From Burkholderiaceae bacterium (GTDB lineage Bacteria; Pseudomonadota; Gammaproteobacteria; Burkholderiales; Burkholderiaceae_C): a stretch of 64,000 bases of DNA. The notes under the pieces were generated by a model. That model ran no database searches, was not told the origin of the DNA, and worked only from the letters and a program-made list of their open reading frames with translations. Position 1 is the stretch's first letter. Each line of letters begins with the position of its first letter. This document shows positions 46,346 to 53,324 of the stretch, in pieces. The stretch spans positions 1-64,000 of the forward strand of contig JAUYTN010000033.1 of the NCBI GenBank assembly GCA_030695205.1, read 5' to 3'. A program made the position numbers and the translations under genes.

Positions 46346-47221
46346 ATGGTTCGCATGCAGTTTTCTCTCTCGCTCCAGTACGACGTTGGTTTTCCGGGGG
46401 CAGATTTCATCTTCAACATCCAGGCCGCCCACACCCGCCAACAGACCGTGGTGGCCGAGCGCCTCACCATCAACCAGGATGTGCCCACCCGCTCCCACAC
46501 CGACCGCAGCACCTTGGCACGCAGCCTGCGCCTGACGGCAGTGCCAGGCCCACTGCACCTGCACTACGAGGCCACGGTGGACCTGGCAGCCCATGCCTGC
46601 GCACCAGAACACCTGCGCGAGGTCCCGGTCGCCCAACTGCCCGACCAGGTGCTGATGTACCTGTACCCCAGCCGCTACTGCCAGTCCGACCAACTGAGCC
46701 AACTGGCCAACTCGCTCTTCGGCGCCATGCCCCATGGCGGACCACGGGTACAGGCCATCCAGGCCTGGGTGCAGCGGGAGGTGAAGTTCCAGTCCAACAC
46801 CAGCACCTCCACCACCTCGGCCATCGACACCCTCAGGGACCGCATGGGCGTGTGCCGGGACTTTGCCCACCTCATGATTGCGCTGTGTCGGGCACTGAAC
46901 ATCCCGGCGCGCTTCACCACCGGCACCGACTATGGGGCCGATCCGGCGCTGGGGCCGCCCGACTTCCACGCGTACGTCGAGGTGTACCTGGAGAACCGCT
47001 GGTACATGCTGGACCCATCGGGCACCGGTATTCCCATGGGGTTCATCCGCATTGGCACCGGGCGGGATGCGGCGGACGTGTCGTTTGCCACCATCTTTGG
47101 ACCCGTGGGCACACAGGCACCGGCCATCCAGATGACCGCCATCACCGACTCGACCAGCGGTGCGGGCTGGCAGCGCCCGGTGCACCGCCACGAGCTGCTG
47201 TCCACCGACCAGCTCCACTGA
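46346..47221 (+). CDS. Transglutaminase-like domain protein
   Basis: 291 residues from the ATG at 46346 (AAAGG 5 nt upstream). It has an N-terminal beta-sandwich like bacterial transglutaminase N-domains, then a papain-like core with the catalytic triad visible: Cys in RMGVCRDFAHLMIALCRALNIPAR, His in DFHAYVEVYLENRWYMLDPSG and the following Asp. No signal peptide, so it is predicted cytoplasmic. The family includes proteases and amidases, often near circularly permuted ATP-grasp genes, which are not present here. Substrate unknown. Confidence 0.88.
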   Translation: MVRMQFSLSLQYDVGFPGADFIFNIQAAHTRQQTVVAERLTINQDVPTRSHTDRSTLARSLRLTAVPGPLHLHYEATVDLAAHACAPEHLREVPVAQLPDQVLMYLYPSRYCQSDQLSQLANSLFGAMPHGGPRVQAIQAWVQREVKFQSNTSTSTTSAIDTLRDRMGVCRDFAHLMIALCRALNIPARFTTGTDYGADPALGPPDFHAYVEVYLENRWYMLDPSGTGIPMGFIRIGTGRDAADVSFATIFGPVGTQAPAIQMTAITDSTSGAGWQRPVHRHELLSTDQLH

Positions 47222-47270
47222 CAACGCCCGCAGCCGCCGCGCGGGCGCTCACCCTGCCGACATCACCCCC

Positions 47271-47672
47271 ATGCACATTCCCCTTCGCATCAAGCGTGTG
47301 GACTCCATCACCGAGCTGGACCCTGGCGACGCGGGGTGCGTGGCCATCAGCGGCTCCCACGGTGGCACCAGCGCCGCCCGCTACGCCTTGGCCGCGCGGC
47401 CCTTGCTGAGTGTGTTCAACGATGCGGGGGTGGGCCTCAGGCAGGCAGGTATCGCCGCGCTGGCCGAGCTGCAGGCGCACGGCCTGGCGGCATGCACCGT
47501 GGCCCACACCAGCGCCTGCATCGGCAGCGCCGACAGCGCCTGGGACAGCGGGGTGATCAGCCACGCCAACCCAAACGCCCTGGCCCTGGGTATGCAACCG
47601 GGCTTGGCCCTGCAAGTGGCCATTGGCGCGCTGCACAGCCGCATGGAAGGCCTCAGCCCCCCGAGCGCTTGA
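47271..47672 (+). CDS. Conserved hypothetical protein (GSHGG motif)
   Basis: 133 residues resembling a widespread uncharacterised family with the motif SGSHGGTSAARYALAARPLLSVFNDAGVG and a later VISHANPNALALGM. The Ser/His/Gly-rich loop followed by FNDAG suggests a small-molecule or phosphate-binding fold, but no reaction is known to me. Its start lies 49 bp after the transglutaminase gene. The 3' end overlaps the YciH gene tail-to-tail by 20 bp. Confidence 0.7.
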   Translation: MHIPLRIKRVDSITELDPGDAGCVAISGSHGGTSAARYALAARPLLSVFNDAGVGLRQAGIAALAELQAHGLAACTVAHTSACIGSADSAWDSGVISHANPNALALGMQPGLALQVAIGALHSRMEGLSPPSA

Positions 47673-48030
47673 CGGTGTGGCCCCGCTGGCCGAGCCACCC
47701 GACCACCTTGTCGCAGTGGTCACCCTGCACCTCGATGACGCCATCTTTCACCGTCCCCCCGCTGCCACAGGCGGCCTTGAGCTGCTTGGCCAGGGCCTGC
47801 AGTGCGCCGTCGTCCAGCGCCAGCCCTTTGACGAGGGTGACAGCCTTGCCACCCCTACCCTTGGTTTCGCGCGAGACGCGCACCACCCCGTCGCCCTTGG
47901 GCACGGGTTTGGCGTGGCACACGCACGCGGCCACCGGATGGCGGCAGGCGGGACACATGCGCCCGCCATCGGTGGAGTACACCAGTGAAGACGCGGCCAA
48001 TTGGGCAGACAGGGCGTGTTTCAGGCTCAT
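47653..48030 (-). CDS. yciH: YciH/SUI1-family translation factor homologue
   Basis: 125 residues from the ATG at 48030. A zinc-ribbon-like CPACRHPVAACVC segment near the N-terminus precedes the SUI1 (eIF1-like) domain: VVRVSRETKGRGGKAVTLVKGL, ALAKQLKAACGSGGTVKDGVIEVQGDHCDKVVGWLGQRGHTVKRSGG. Bacterial SUI1 proteins influence start-site fidelity; their exact role is unsettled. A repeat copy lies in the promoter region. Confidence 0.92.
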   Translation of the reverse strand: MSLKHALSAQLAASSLVYSTDGGRMCPACRHPVAACVCHAKPVPKGDGVVRVSRETKGRGGKAVTLVKGLALDDGALQALAKQLKAACGSGGTVKDGVIEVQGDHCDKVVGWLGQRGHTVKRSGG

Positions 48031-48045
48031 AGAATGCAAAAATAT

Positions 48046-48079
48046 CTATAGCTAAATATTATTTATGGATAAGCGATAA
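48046..48079 (+). repeat. Dispersed AT-rich repeat, copy upstream of yciH
   Basis: CTATAGC, TAAATATT, ATTTATG, GATAAGCGATAAAG. A second inverted ATCGCTTGTCC at 48098-48108 pairs with GGATAAGCGAT (48068-48078) to give an 11-bp stem with one mismatch, and reaches into the 3' end of the next minus-strand gene. Confidence 0.65.
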
Positions 48080-48094
48080 AGTCATTTTTATTCA

Positions 48095-48904
48095 TTAATC
48101 GCTTGTCCAAGGCAGCAAGGCCTTGGCCGACGCGATGCGAACCTGCAGGTCCACCTGCGGATCGTTCATCAGCTGGCGCAAAAACGCGCGCGGACCACCT
48201 GGCGAGCCCTGGCCGGGCGGTGCGGCATCTGGTGGCGCAGGCGGGGTGCTGTCGCTGGCGTTCACTGCGGCCGCCAGGCTGTGGGGGGTCAGGGCGCTGT
48301 CTGCCGGTGGCGCCAGCCGCGCCAGTGCCCGCTCGAAATCAGCCATCGGCATGGGAACCAGGCGCGCGAGCACATCGGCCTGGGCATTGGGGTTGGGCAG
48401 CCGGTCCAGCCAGGGTTCGTCCTCGAAAATTCGGGCAAGGTCTGCCGCAACAAATGCCGACCACTGCCCAGGCAGCACCTCGCGGCACGGCAGGTGGTCG
48501 GCTGGTTGCCAGCACCTGCTGTCCGGTTCGCCTGTGCTGGTGCAGGGCATGAGAACAGTACGCTCCAGCGGCAACTGGGCCAGGTAGCGTGCCCGCAAGC
48601 CCGCCACAAAAGCGGCCGCCCGCGCATGCGGCACCGCCTCGGCGAGCGAAAACCACAGCCAGTGCCCATCGGTACCAGAGACCGCGATGGCTGGCGCGGG
48701 CAGCCCGAAGTCGGCCTGCACGCCATGCCACACCGTGGCCAGGTGGTCCCACTGCGCGGGCTTGCGCACACCCAGCACCAGGGCACGCACTGCATCCGCT
48801 GCGCTTGCCGCACCACCGTCGGCCAGCGGCAACCTGGCCAAGGGTGGCGAGGACGGCGGAGGCATCAGGTAAAGGCGGCGGAGTTCGGCGTCGAGTCGGC
48901 TCAT
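48095..48904 (-). CDS. Hypothetical protein, weakly primase-like
   Basis: 269 residues from the ATG at 48904. The central part (ALVLGVRKPAQWDHLATVWHGVQADFGLPAPAIAVSGTDGHWLWFSLAEAVPHARAAAFVAGL, positions about 40-105) recalls the archaeo-eukaryotic primase fold around the S-G-T-D-G-x-x-L-W-F segment, but the catalytic Asp pair cannot be confirmed. A Pro/Ala-rich linker and a short conserved C-terminus (RAFLRQLMNDPQVDLQVRIASAKALLPW) follow. The stop codon and last four residues come from repeat-derived sequence at 48095-48109. Confidence 0.5.
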   Translation of the reverse strand: MSRLDAELRRLYLMPPPSSPPLARLPLADGGAASAADAVRALVLGVRKPAQWDHLATVWHGVQADFGLPAPAIAVSGTDGHWLWFSLAEAVPHARAAAFVAGLRARYLAQLPLERTVLMPCTSTGEPDSRCWQPADHLPCREVLPGQWSAFVAADLARIFEDEPWLDRLPNPNAQADVLARLVPMPMADFERALARLAPPADSALTPHSLAAAVNASDSTPPAPPDAAPPGQGSPGGPRAFLRQLMNDPQVDLQVRIASAKALLPWTSD

Positions 48905-49024
48905 GGCGGCTGGGGCAGGTAGAACACAGGGGGCAAGGTGTACCACAGACCACGGGCGCCCTCTGCCTACTCCCCAACCACGCGACCATGGCACCGCAGC
49001 CCAGGCCTCGTGCCCCGACCAGAC

Positions 49025-49339
49025 TCAGGGTCGAAGGGCGGTTTGGTTCTTGACCGCGCGCACGCCGTTGACCTTTTGCGCCAGGCTGGTCGCCATGACC
49101 TGCTCTTCCACACTCCTGGCAAAGCCGGACAGCATCACCGTGCCGTTGAGGGTCTCGATACCGATGGCGGCGGCATCCACGCGTTTGCTTTCGATGAAGC
49201 GCGCCTTCACGGCGGTGGTAATGGCGGTGTCGTCCACATACGCCCCCACGGTTTCCTGGCCGCGTGTGACGGCGCAGCCGGTGGTGGTCAGCAGGGCAGC
49301 GGCGGTGACCATGGCGGCGAGGGTGTAGCGGGTGATCAT
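49025..49339 (-). CDS. BON-domain lipoprotein (OsmY-like)
   Basis: 104 residues: lipoprotein signal MITRYTLAAMVTAAALLTTTGC, then one BON domain (DDTAITTAVKARFIESKRVDAAAIGIETLNGTVMLSGFARSVEEQVMATSLAQKVNGVRAVKN). BON lipoproteins are typical envelope-stress genes and bind phospholipid. The upstream region (49340-49500) contains a TGTAGGACA half-site shared with the neighbouring stress genes. Confidence 0.9.
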   Translation of the reverse strand: MITRYTLAAMVTAAALLTTTGCAVTRGQETVGAYVDDTAITTAVKARFIESKRVDAAAIGIETLNGTVMLSGFARSVEEQVMATSLAQKVNGVRAVKNQTALRP

Positions 49340-49474
49340 GGGGCAGGTCCAATCGAGTGGGGTCTAGGGTCGCCAGTGAGGCGCAAGGTAGGGAGGGGGT
49401 CGGGAGCCCCCATCCGGTGGACTGAATATACGGACACGCCTTGCAGCGGGCCATTGGCAGACACCGCGAGGGCG

Positions 49475-49492
49475 TGTAGGACAAGACCGCGC
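49475..49492. promoter_or_regulatory. TGTAGGACA half-operator upstream of the BON gene
   Basis: TGTAGGACAAGACCGCGC. The left half is identical to the two fuller sites at 51390 and 51458; the right half is degenerate. It lies 136 bp upstream of the BON gene start. Confidence 0.35.
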
Positions 49493-49500
49493 CTGCGTCC

Positions 49501-50856
49501 CTATGTAGCCATTGGCAGGGACTCGGGCAGCGTGGCGGTGACCACCGTGCCCCGGCCAGGGGACGACACAAGCACCAGCACCCCACCCTCTGACGCCACC
49601 CGAAAGCGCATACCCAGCAGGCCGAACGCCGACTTGGCCGGAGCCTCTGTATCAAAGCCCACCCCGTCGTCCCGAATGGACACCGTCACCCGCCCGTGCG
49701 ACGTGCCCAGCGTGATCCAGACCTGGCGGGCGGCAGCGTACTTGCTGATGTTGGTGATGGCCTCTTGCACCAGCCGGTACACCACCAACTCGGCACTGGC
49801 GCTCAGACCAACAGGCTGCAGCTCGCACACCACCGGGGTGGCGGATTGGTCCGAGAACTCCTGCGCCAGAATCTCCAGCGTGGGCACCAGGCCCAGGTTG
49901 CCCAGAGTAGAAGGCCTGAGGTCTTCAATGATGCGGCGGCCCAGCGCAATGCTTTGGTTGAGGGTGAGGACCAGGTGCGCGAGCCGCTCCAGGGCCTCGG
50001 GCGCATGGCCCGCCAGGCGGGACCTGATGCGCGCGGCGTCCAGCTTGGCCGATGTCAGCAGCGAACCCAGCTCATCGTGCAGGTTGCGCGCCAGGCGGTT
50101 GCGTTCGTCCTCGCGGGCGGTTTGCAAGTGGCAGGTCAGCTCGGTGAGCTGTGCCGTGCGCAGCACCACCTCGTCCTCCAGCCGGTCTCGCTCGGCCTGC
50201 ACCACGTTGTTCAGGCGGACCTCCTGCTGCTTGAGCTCCTCGGTCCGCCGCAGGAACAGGTACAGCGCCAGCAGGCTGACGGCGGTCAGCAGCGCCATAC
50301 CGACACGTCGGCCCAACAACGTGGCATGAAGCGCCTCGCGGCCAGCTTCGGCCTGCCTGGCTTGGACCGCCAGCAGCTCGGTACTGCGCGCGCGTATGGC
50401 ATCCATCTGCTGCTTGTTGGCTGCGCTCAGCACAATGTCGGTGCTGGCGGCGCTGTTGCCCGCATCGTGCAGGCGAATGGCTACCGCCAGCTCCGAGAGC
50501 TTGGCCTCGGTCAGTGCACGCAAAGGGGCCAGCTCTGGGGCCGCAGTGGCGGTGGCGGCGTAGTACAGGTCCAGCCGCTGGAACGATTCGCCAATGTCGT
50601 TGAGCGCTTCGTCATAAGGCACCAGGTATTCGTGGCGATTGGTCAGCAGGTAGCCACGTTGCCCCGCCTCGGCGGCCAGAACGCTTTGTTGAAGCCGCTG
50701 GATGTCGCCATGGGCAGCGCCGATGGCCGCCAAGTCGCCCAGCGCCTTGACGGACTGCAAATAAGCGCCCTCGCTGATCACCACCATCGCCACTGCCGCG
50801 AGCAACGCCAAGGGCAGGACGACTCGGGTGCGTGTAAAGCCAGTGACCCGTTGCAT
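49501..50856 (-). CDS. Sensor histidine kinase with CHASE3 domain
   Basis: 451 residues from the ATG at 50856 (GAAGGG upstream). A membrane helix (VVLPLALLAAVAMVVISEG), a periplasmic CHASE3-type four-helix domain (about 40-190, AEAGQRGYLLTNRHEYLVPYDEAL), a second helix (MALLTAVSLLALYLFL), a coiled region, then HisKA_3 with the phospho-acceptor His in LARNLHDELGSLLTSAKLDAARI and a HATPase domain (DDGVGFDTEAP, GLLGMRFRV). This is the NarX/DegS class, which pairs with LuxR-type regulators; one is encoded at 52551. Confidence 0.92.
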   Translation of the reverse strand: MQRVTGFTRTRVVLPLALLAAVAMVVISEGAYLQSVKALGDLAAIGAAHGDIQRLQQSVLAAEAGQRGYLLTNRHEYLVPYDEALNDIGESFQRLDLYYAATATAAPELAPLRALTEAKLSELAVAIRLHDAGNSAASTDIVLSAANKQQMDAIRARSTELLAVQARQAEAGREALHATLLGRRVGMALLTAVSLLALYLFLRRTEELKQQEVRLNNVVQAERDRLEDEVVLRTAQLTELTCHLQTAREDERNRLARNLHDELGSLLTSAKLDAARIRSRLAGHAPEALERLAHLVLTLNQSIALGRRIIEDLRPSTLGNLGLVPTLEILAQEFSDQSATPVVCELQPVGLSASAELVVYRLVQEAITNISKYAAARQVWITLGTSHGRVTVSIRDDGVGFDTEAPAKSAFGLLGMRFRVASEGGVLVLVSSPGRGTVVTATLPESLPMAT

Positions 50857-50915
50857 GCGCAGCCCTTCGTTTGTCACCGGCGCACTGCGACGCAGACCAA
50901 ACCGATGCACCATTG

Positions 50916-51353
50916 TCAACGACCGGAGCGCGCGGCCAATGCGGTGCAGTGGGTCATCAATGCTTCGATTTCGTTGGACTTATCAAACACCCGGTCCGCG
51001 CCCAAGGCCAGGCATTGGCGGCGCATGGCCGGGGTGGCGCAGTTGCTGAGCACCACCATGCGGTGTCGCTGCGGCAGCGCCTGCGCCGCCCTGAGCACGC
51101 CCAGACCGGAACCGCTCTGGAGGTAGATGTCGACGATGACCAGGCCAACCGGGTGCAGGGGATCGGCCAGCCAGCGCACGGCACTCGCCTCGTCGGCGGC
51201 CACCCCCACGACCCGGGCATGCACCAACTCTTCGAGCGTGGCGATCAGATTTTCGCGGATCACCGCGTTGTCTTCGACAAGGTAGATGTTGAGCAAGTGG
51301 GTCTGGCACGTGGTGACGGGGCTGGGGGGAGGCCGCTTGAGCGTAGCCACCAC
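50916..51353 (-). CDS. Stand-alone receiver-domain protein
   Basis: A single CheY-like domain of about 120 residues (NIYLVEDNAVIRENLIATLEEL; phospho-acceptor Asp in VIVDIYLQSGSGLGVL; Lys in ADRVFDKSNEIEALM) with no output domain. The GTG at 51353 gives 145 residues; a TTG within LLNIYLVEDN would give a tighter start. It lies 59 bp upstream of the kinase gene on the same strand and probably competes with, or relays from, the kinase. Confidence 0.85.
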   Translation of the reverse strand: MVATLKRPPPSPVTTCQTHLLNIYLVEDNAVIRENLIATLEELVHARVVGVAADEASAVRWLADPLHPVGLVIVDIYLQSGSGLGVLRAAQALPQRHRMVVLSNCATPAMRRQCLALGADRVFDKSNEIEALMTHCTALAARSGR

Positions 51354-51389
51354 TGGCCAGGCAGACCAGGGATCCGGGCCGCGACCGGC

Positions 51390-51407
51390 TGTAGGACAGC
51401 GCCTACA
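51390..51407. promoter_or_regulatory. TGTAGG-N6-CCTACA palindrome upstream of the receiver gene
   Basis: A perfect 6+6 dyad, TGTAGG ACAGCG CCTACA, 37 bp before the receiver start on the minus strand and 184 bp before the small membrane protein on the plus strand. Candidate operator of the local LuxR-type regulator. Confidence 0.5.
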
Positions 51408-51457
51408 CGGTCCTGGCCACCCGCCAGCAGGTCATGTGCACCAGTGCAACTGGCGGA

Positions 51458-51475
51458 TGTAGGACATCGACTACC
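51458..51475. promoter_or_regulatory. Second TGTAGGACA operator-like site
   Basis: TGTAGGACATCGACTACC, agreeing with the site at 51390 in 14 of 18 positions, including the whole TGTAGGACA half. It lies 116 bp before the start of the small membrane protein gene at 51591. Confidence 0.5.
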
Positions 51476-51590
51476 TCGACACGCGGTGCAGTCTGCTGTG
51501 CAGGGCTGGTCTTGCGCCATACGCTCGTGTCAGTCCACGCAAACACTGCGACCCCACACCACGCCGCCCAACGGCAACAGGAGAAATCAC

Positions 51591-51737
51591 ATGCTGCAAA
51601 CCATTGCCATCGTCCTCATCGTGCTCTGGCTGCTCGGAATGGTCAGCGCCTACACCATGGGTGGCTTCATTCACATCCTGCTGGTCATTGCGGTCATTGT
51701 GGTTTTGCTGCGGGTGATCCAAGGTGGTCGACTGTGA
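51591..51737 (+). CDS. Small membrane protein (Lmo0937-like)
   Basis: 48 residues, AGGAG 8 nt upstream. It is almost entirely two hydrophobic segments with a central Gly (MLQTIAIVLIVLWLLGMVSAYTMGG, then HILLVIAVIVVLLRVIQGG), the pattern of the Lmo0937 family of stress-induced peptides. First gene of a plus-strand trio in the two-component cluster. Confidence 0.85.
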   Translation: MLQTIAIVLIVLWLLGMVSAYTMGGFIHILLVIAVIVVLLRVIQGGRL

Positions 51738-51806
51738 CACCCACCCTGGCCGGGCTGCATGCGGACGAAACCCCAACATCCGTCAATCAACACAGGTAAA
51801 CCAACC

Positions 51807-52028
51807 ATGAACTCCATCAAGATGGCCGGCATTGCACTCATCCTAGCCGGGGCGCTGGGCCTGGCCTACGGCAGCTTCAGCTTCACCCAACAGACACACG
51901 AAGCCCAGGTGGGGCCTGTCACCCTGTCCGTCACGGAGACGCAGACCGTCAACGTCCCCCTCTGGGTGGGCATTGGTGCCATCGTGATCGGTGCTGCGTT
52001 GCTGCTGGTCGGCAACAAGCAGGGTTGA
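51807..52028 (+). CDS. Small two-helix membrane protein (DUF3185-like)
   Basis: 73 residues: an N-terminal helix (MAGIALILAGALGLAYG), a short periplasmic loop (FSFTQQTHEAQVGPVTLSVTETQTVNVPLW) and a C-terminal helix (GIGAIVIGAALLLVG). I recall similar short proteins next to BON and Lmo0937-like genes in betaproteobacteria; function unknown. Confidence 0.75.
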   Translation: MNSIKMAGIALILAGALGLAYGSFSFTQQTHEAQVGPVTLSVTETQTVNVPLWVGIGAIVIGAALLLVGNKQG

Positions 52029-52089
52029 CCCCTCAGACCGCGGTGTCACACACCCACCCTGACAAACACCACACCAACGGACACACCCC

Positions 52090-52491
52090 ATGAAAACACT
52101 GGCCATCCTGACCCTCGCGTGCGCCCTGGCGCTGCCTGCCCTTGCCGAAACCCGCATTGGCGTCTCCATCGGCATCAACGCCCCCGGCCAATACGGGCGC
52201 ATCGACATCAACAACTACCCGCAGCCCACGCTGGTGTTCGCGCAGCCCATCGTCCAGGCGCCCTCGCCAGTGGCCATCCACCAGCGGCCCATCTACCTGT
52301 ATGTGTCACCACGCCACCAGGCCGACTGGGGCCGCTACTGCGGCCGATACAGCGCTTGCGGACAACCGGTGTACTTCGTTCAGGAAACCTGGGTGCAAGA
52401 CGAGTACCGCCGAGAGCACGACAACCGCAATGGACGGAAAAAAGATAAGAACAAAGACAAGCACGGTCACCGTGACCGGGGTGGTCGCTGA
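52090..52491 (+). CDS. Small secreted basic protein
   Basis: 133 residues. Signal peptide MKTLAILTLACALALPALA; mature N-terminus ETRIGVSIGINAPGQYGRIDI, a Pro-rich middle with QRPIYLYVSPRHQADWGRYCGRYSACGQPVYFVQ (two Cys), and a strongly basic tail rich in Lys/Asp/Arg/His. Not assigned to a characterised family. Third in the plus-strand trio. Confidence 0.75.
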   Translation: MKTLAILTLACALALPALAETRIGVSIGINAPGQYGRIDINNYPQPTLVFAQPIVQAPSPVAIHQRPIYLYVSPRHQADWGRYCGRYSACGQPVYFVQETWVQDEYRREHDNRNGRKKDKNKDKHGHRDRGGR

Positions 52492-52550
52492 CGCGCCCAT
52501 GGATTCGGGCGGCACGGCAGCCACCGTGGGTGGCGCGGTCGTCGGCGGCC

Positions 52551-53183
52551 CTACTGAATCAGGCCGTGCTTGAGCGCGTAGTAGGTCAGGTGGCTGTTGG
52601 ACGACAGGCGCATGGTCTCCATCACCCGCGTGCGGTAGGTGCTGACTGTTTTGACGCTGAGCGACATGCTCTGGGCCATGTGGCCCACGGTCTCGCCCTT
52701 GGCCAGGCGCAGAAACACCTGCAATTCCCGTTCTGACAGTTGCTCGTGCAGTGGCTGCTCGCCGCCCGCCCCCAGGCCCTCGGCCAACCGCTCGGCCACC
52801 GCAGCGGTGATGTACTTGCGACCGCGCACCACCGTGCGAATGGCTTTGACGATGTCTTGCGGATCGCAGTCTTTGTTGAGGTAGCCGCTGGCCCCGTGGC
52901 GCAACAGTGTGGTGGCGTAGTGCTCCTCGGCGTACCCGCTCAGGATGAGCACCGGCAAGTCTGGCGCTCGGGCCTTGATGCCTGCCAGCACATCCACCCC
53001 ACCCTGGTCGGGCATGCCGATGTCAAGCACCACCACATCAACACCCCCCTGGCGCACGATGTCCAGTGCCTCACGGCCGTTGGCGGCCTCGGCCACCACG
53101 CTGAAATCGGACTGGTCCGCAAAAAACTGGCGCAGCCCGGCACGAACCAAGGCGTGGTCGTCAACGACGGCAATTCGAATCAT
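52551..53183 (-). CDS. LuxR/NarL-family response regulator
   Basis: 210 residues. The receiver domain has VVDDHALVRAGL, phospho-Asp in VVVLDIGMPDQGGVDVL and Lys in SGYLNKDCDP; the C-terminal LuxR HTH reads LSERELQVFLRLAKGETVGHMAQSMSLSVKTVSTYRTRVMETMRLSSNSHLTYYALKHGL. Probable partner of the CHASE3 kinase 1.7 kb away, because both belong to the NarX/NarL type and flank the same gene set. Its likely targets carry TGTAGGACA sites. Confidence 0.92.
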   Translation of the reverse strand: MIRIAVVDDHALVRAGLRQFFADQSDFSVVAEAANGREALDIVRQGGVDVVVLDIGMPDQGGVDVLAGIKARAPDLPVLILSGYAEEHYATTLLRHGASGYLNKDCDPQDIVKAIRTVVRGRKYITAAVAERLAEGLGAGGEQPLHEQLSERELQVFLRLAKGETVGHMAQSMSLSVKTVSTYRTRVMETMRLSSNSHLTYYALKHGLIQ

Positions 53184-53324
53184 GGTCGGGGCGTCCTGTG
53201 TGGGCTGAATGGTCGCGCCCTTTCGGACGCACCTGTCCCATTAAACACGCTCCAGCGGCGGGTAGGTGAACGTGAATGCGTGCCTTGAACCGCGCCTTGC
53301 AAACCGCGCAAGGCCAAAGGGTCA

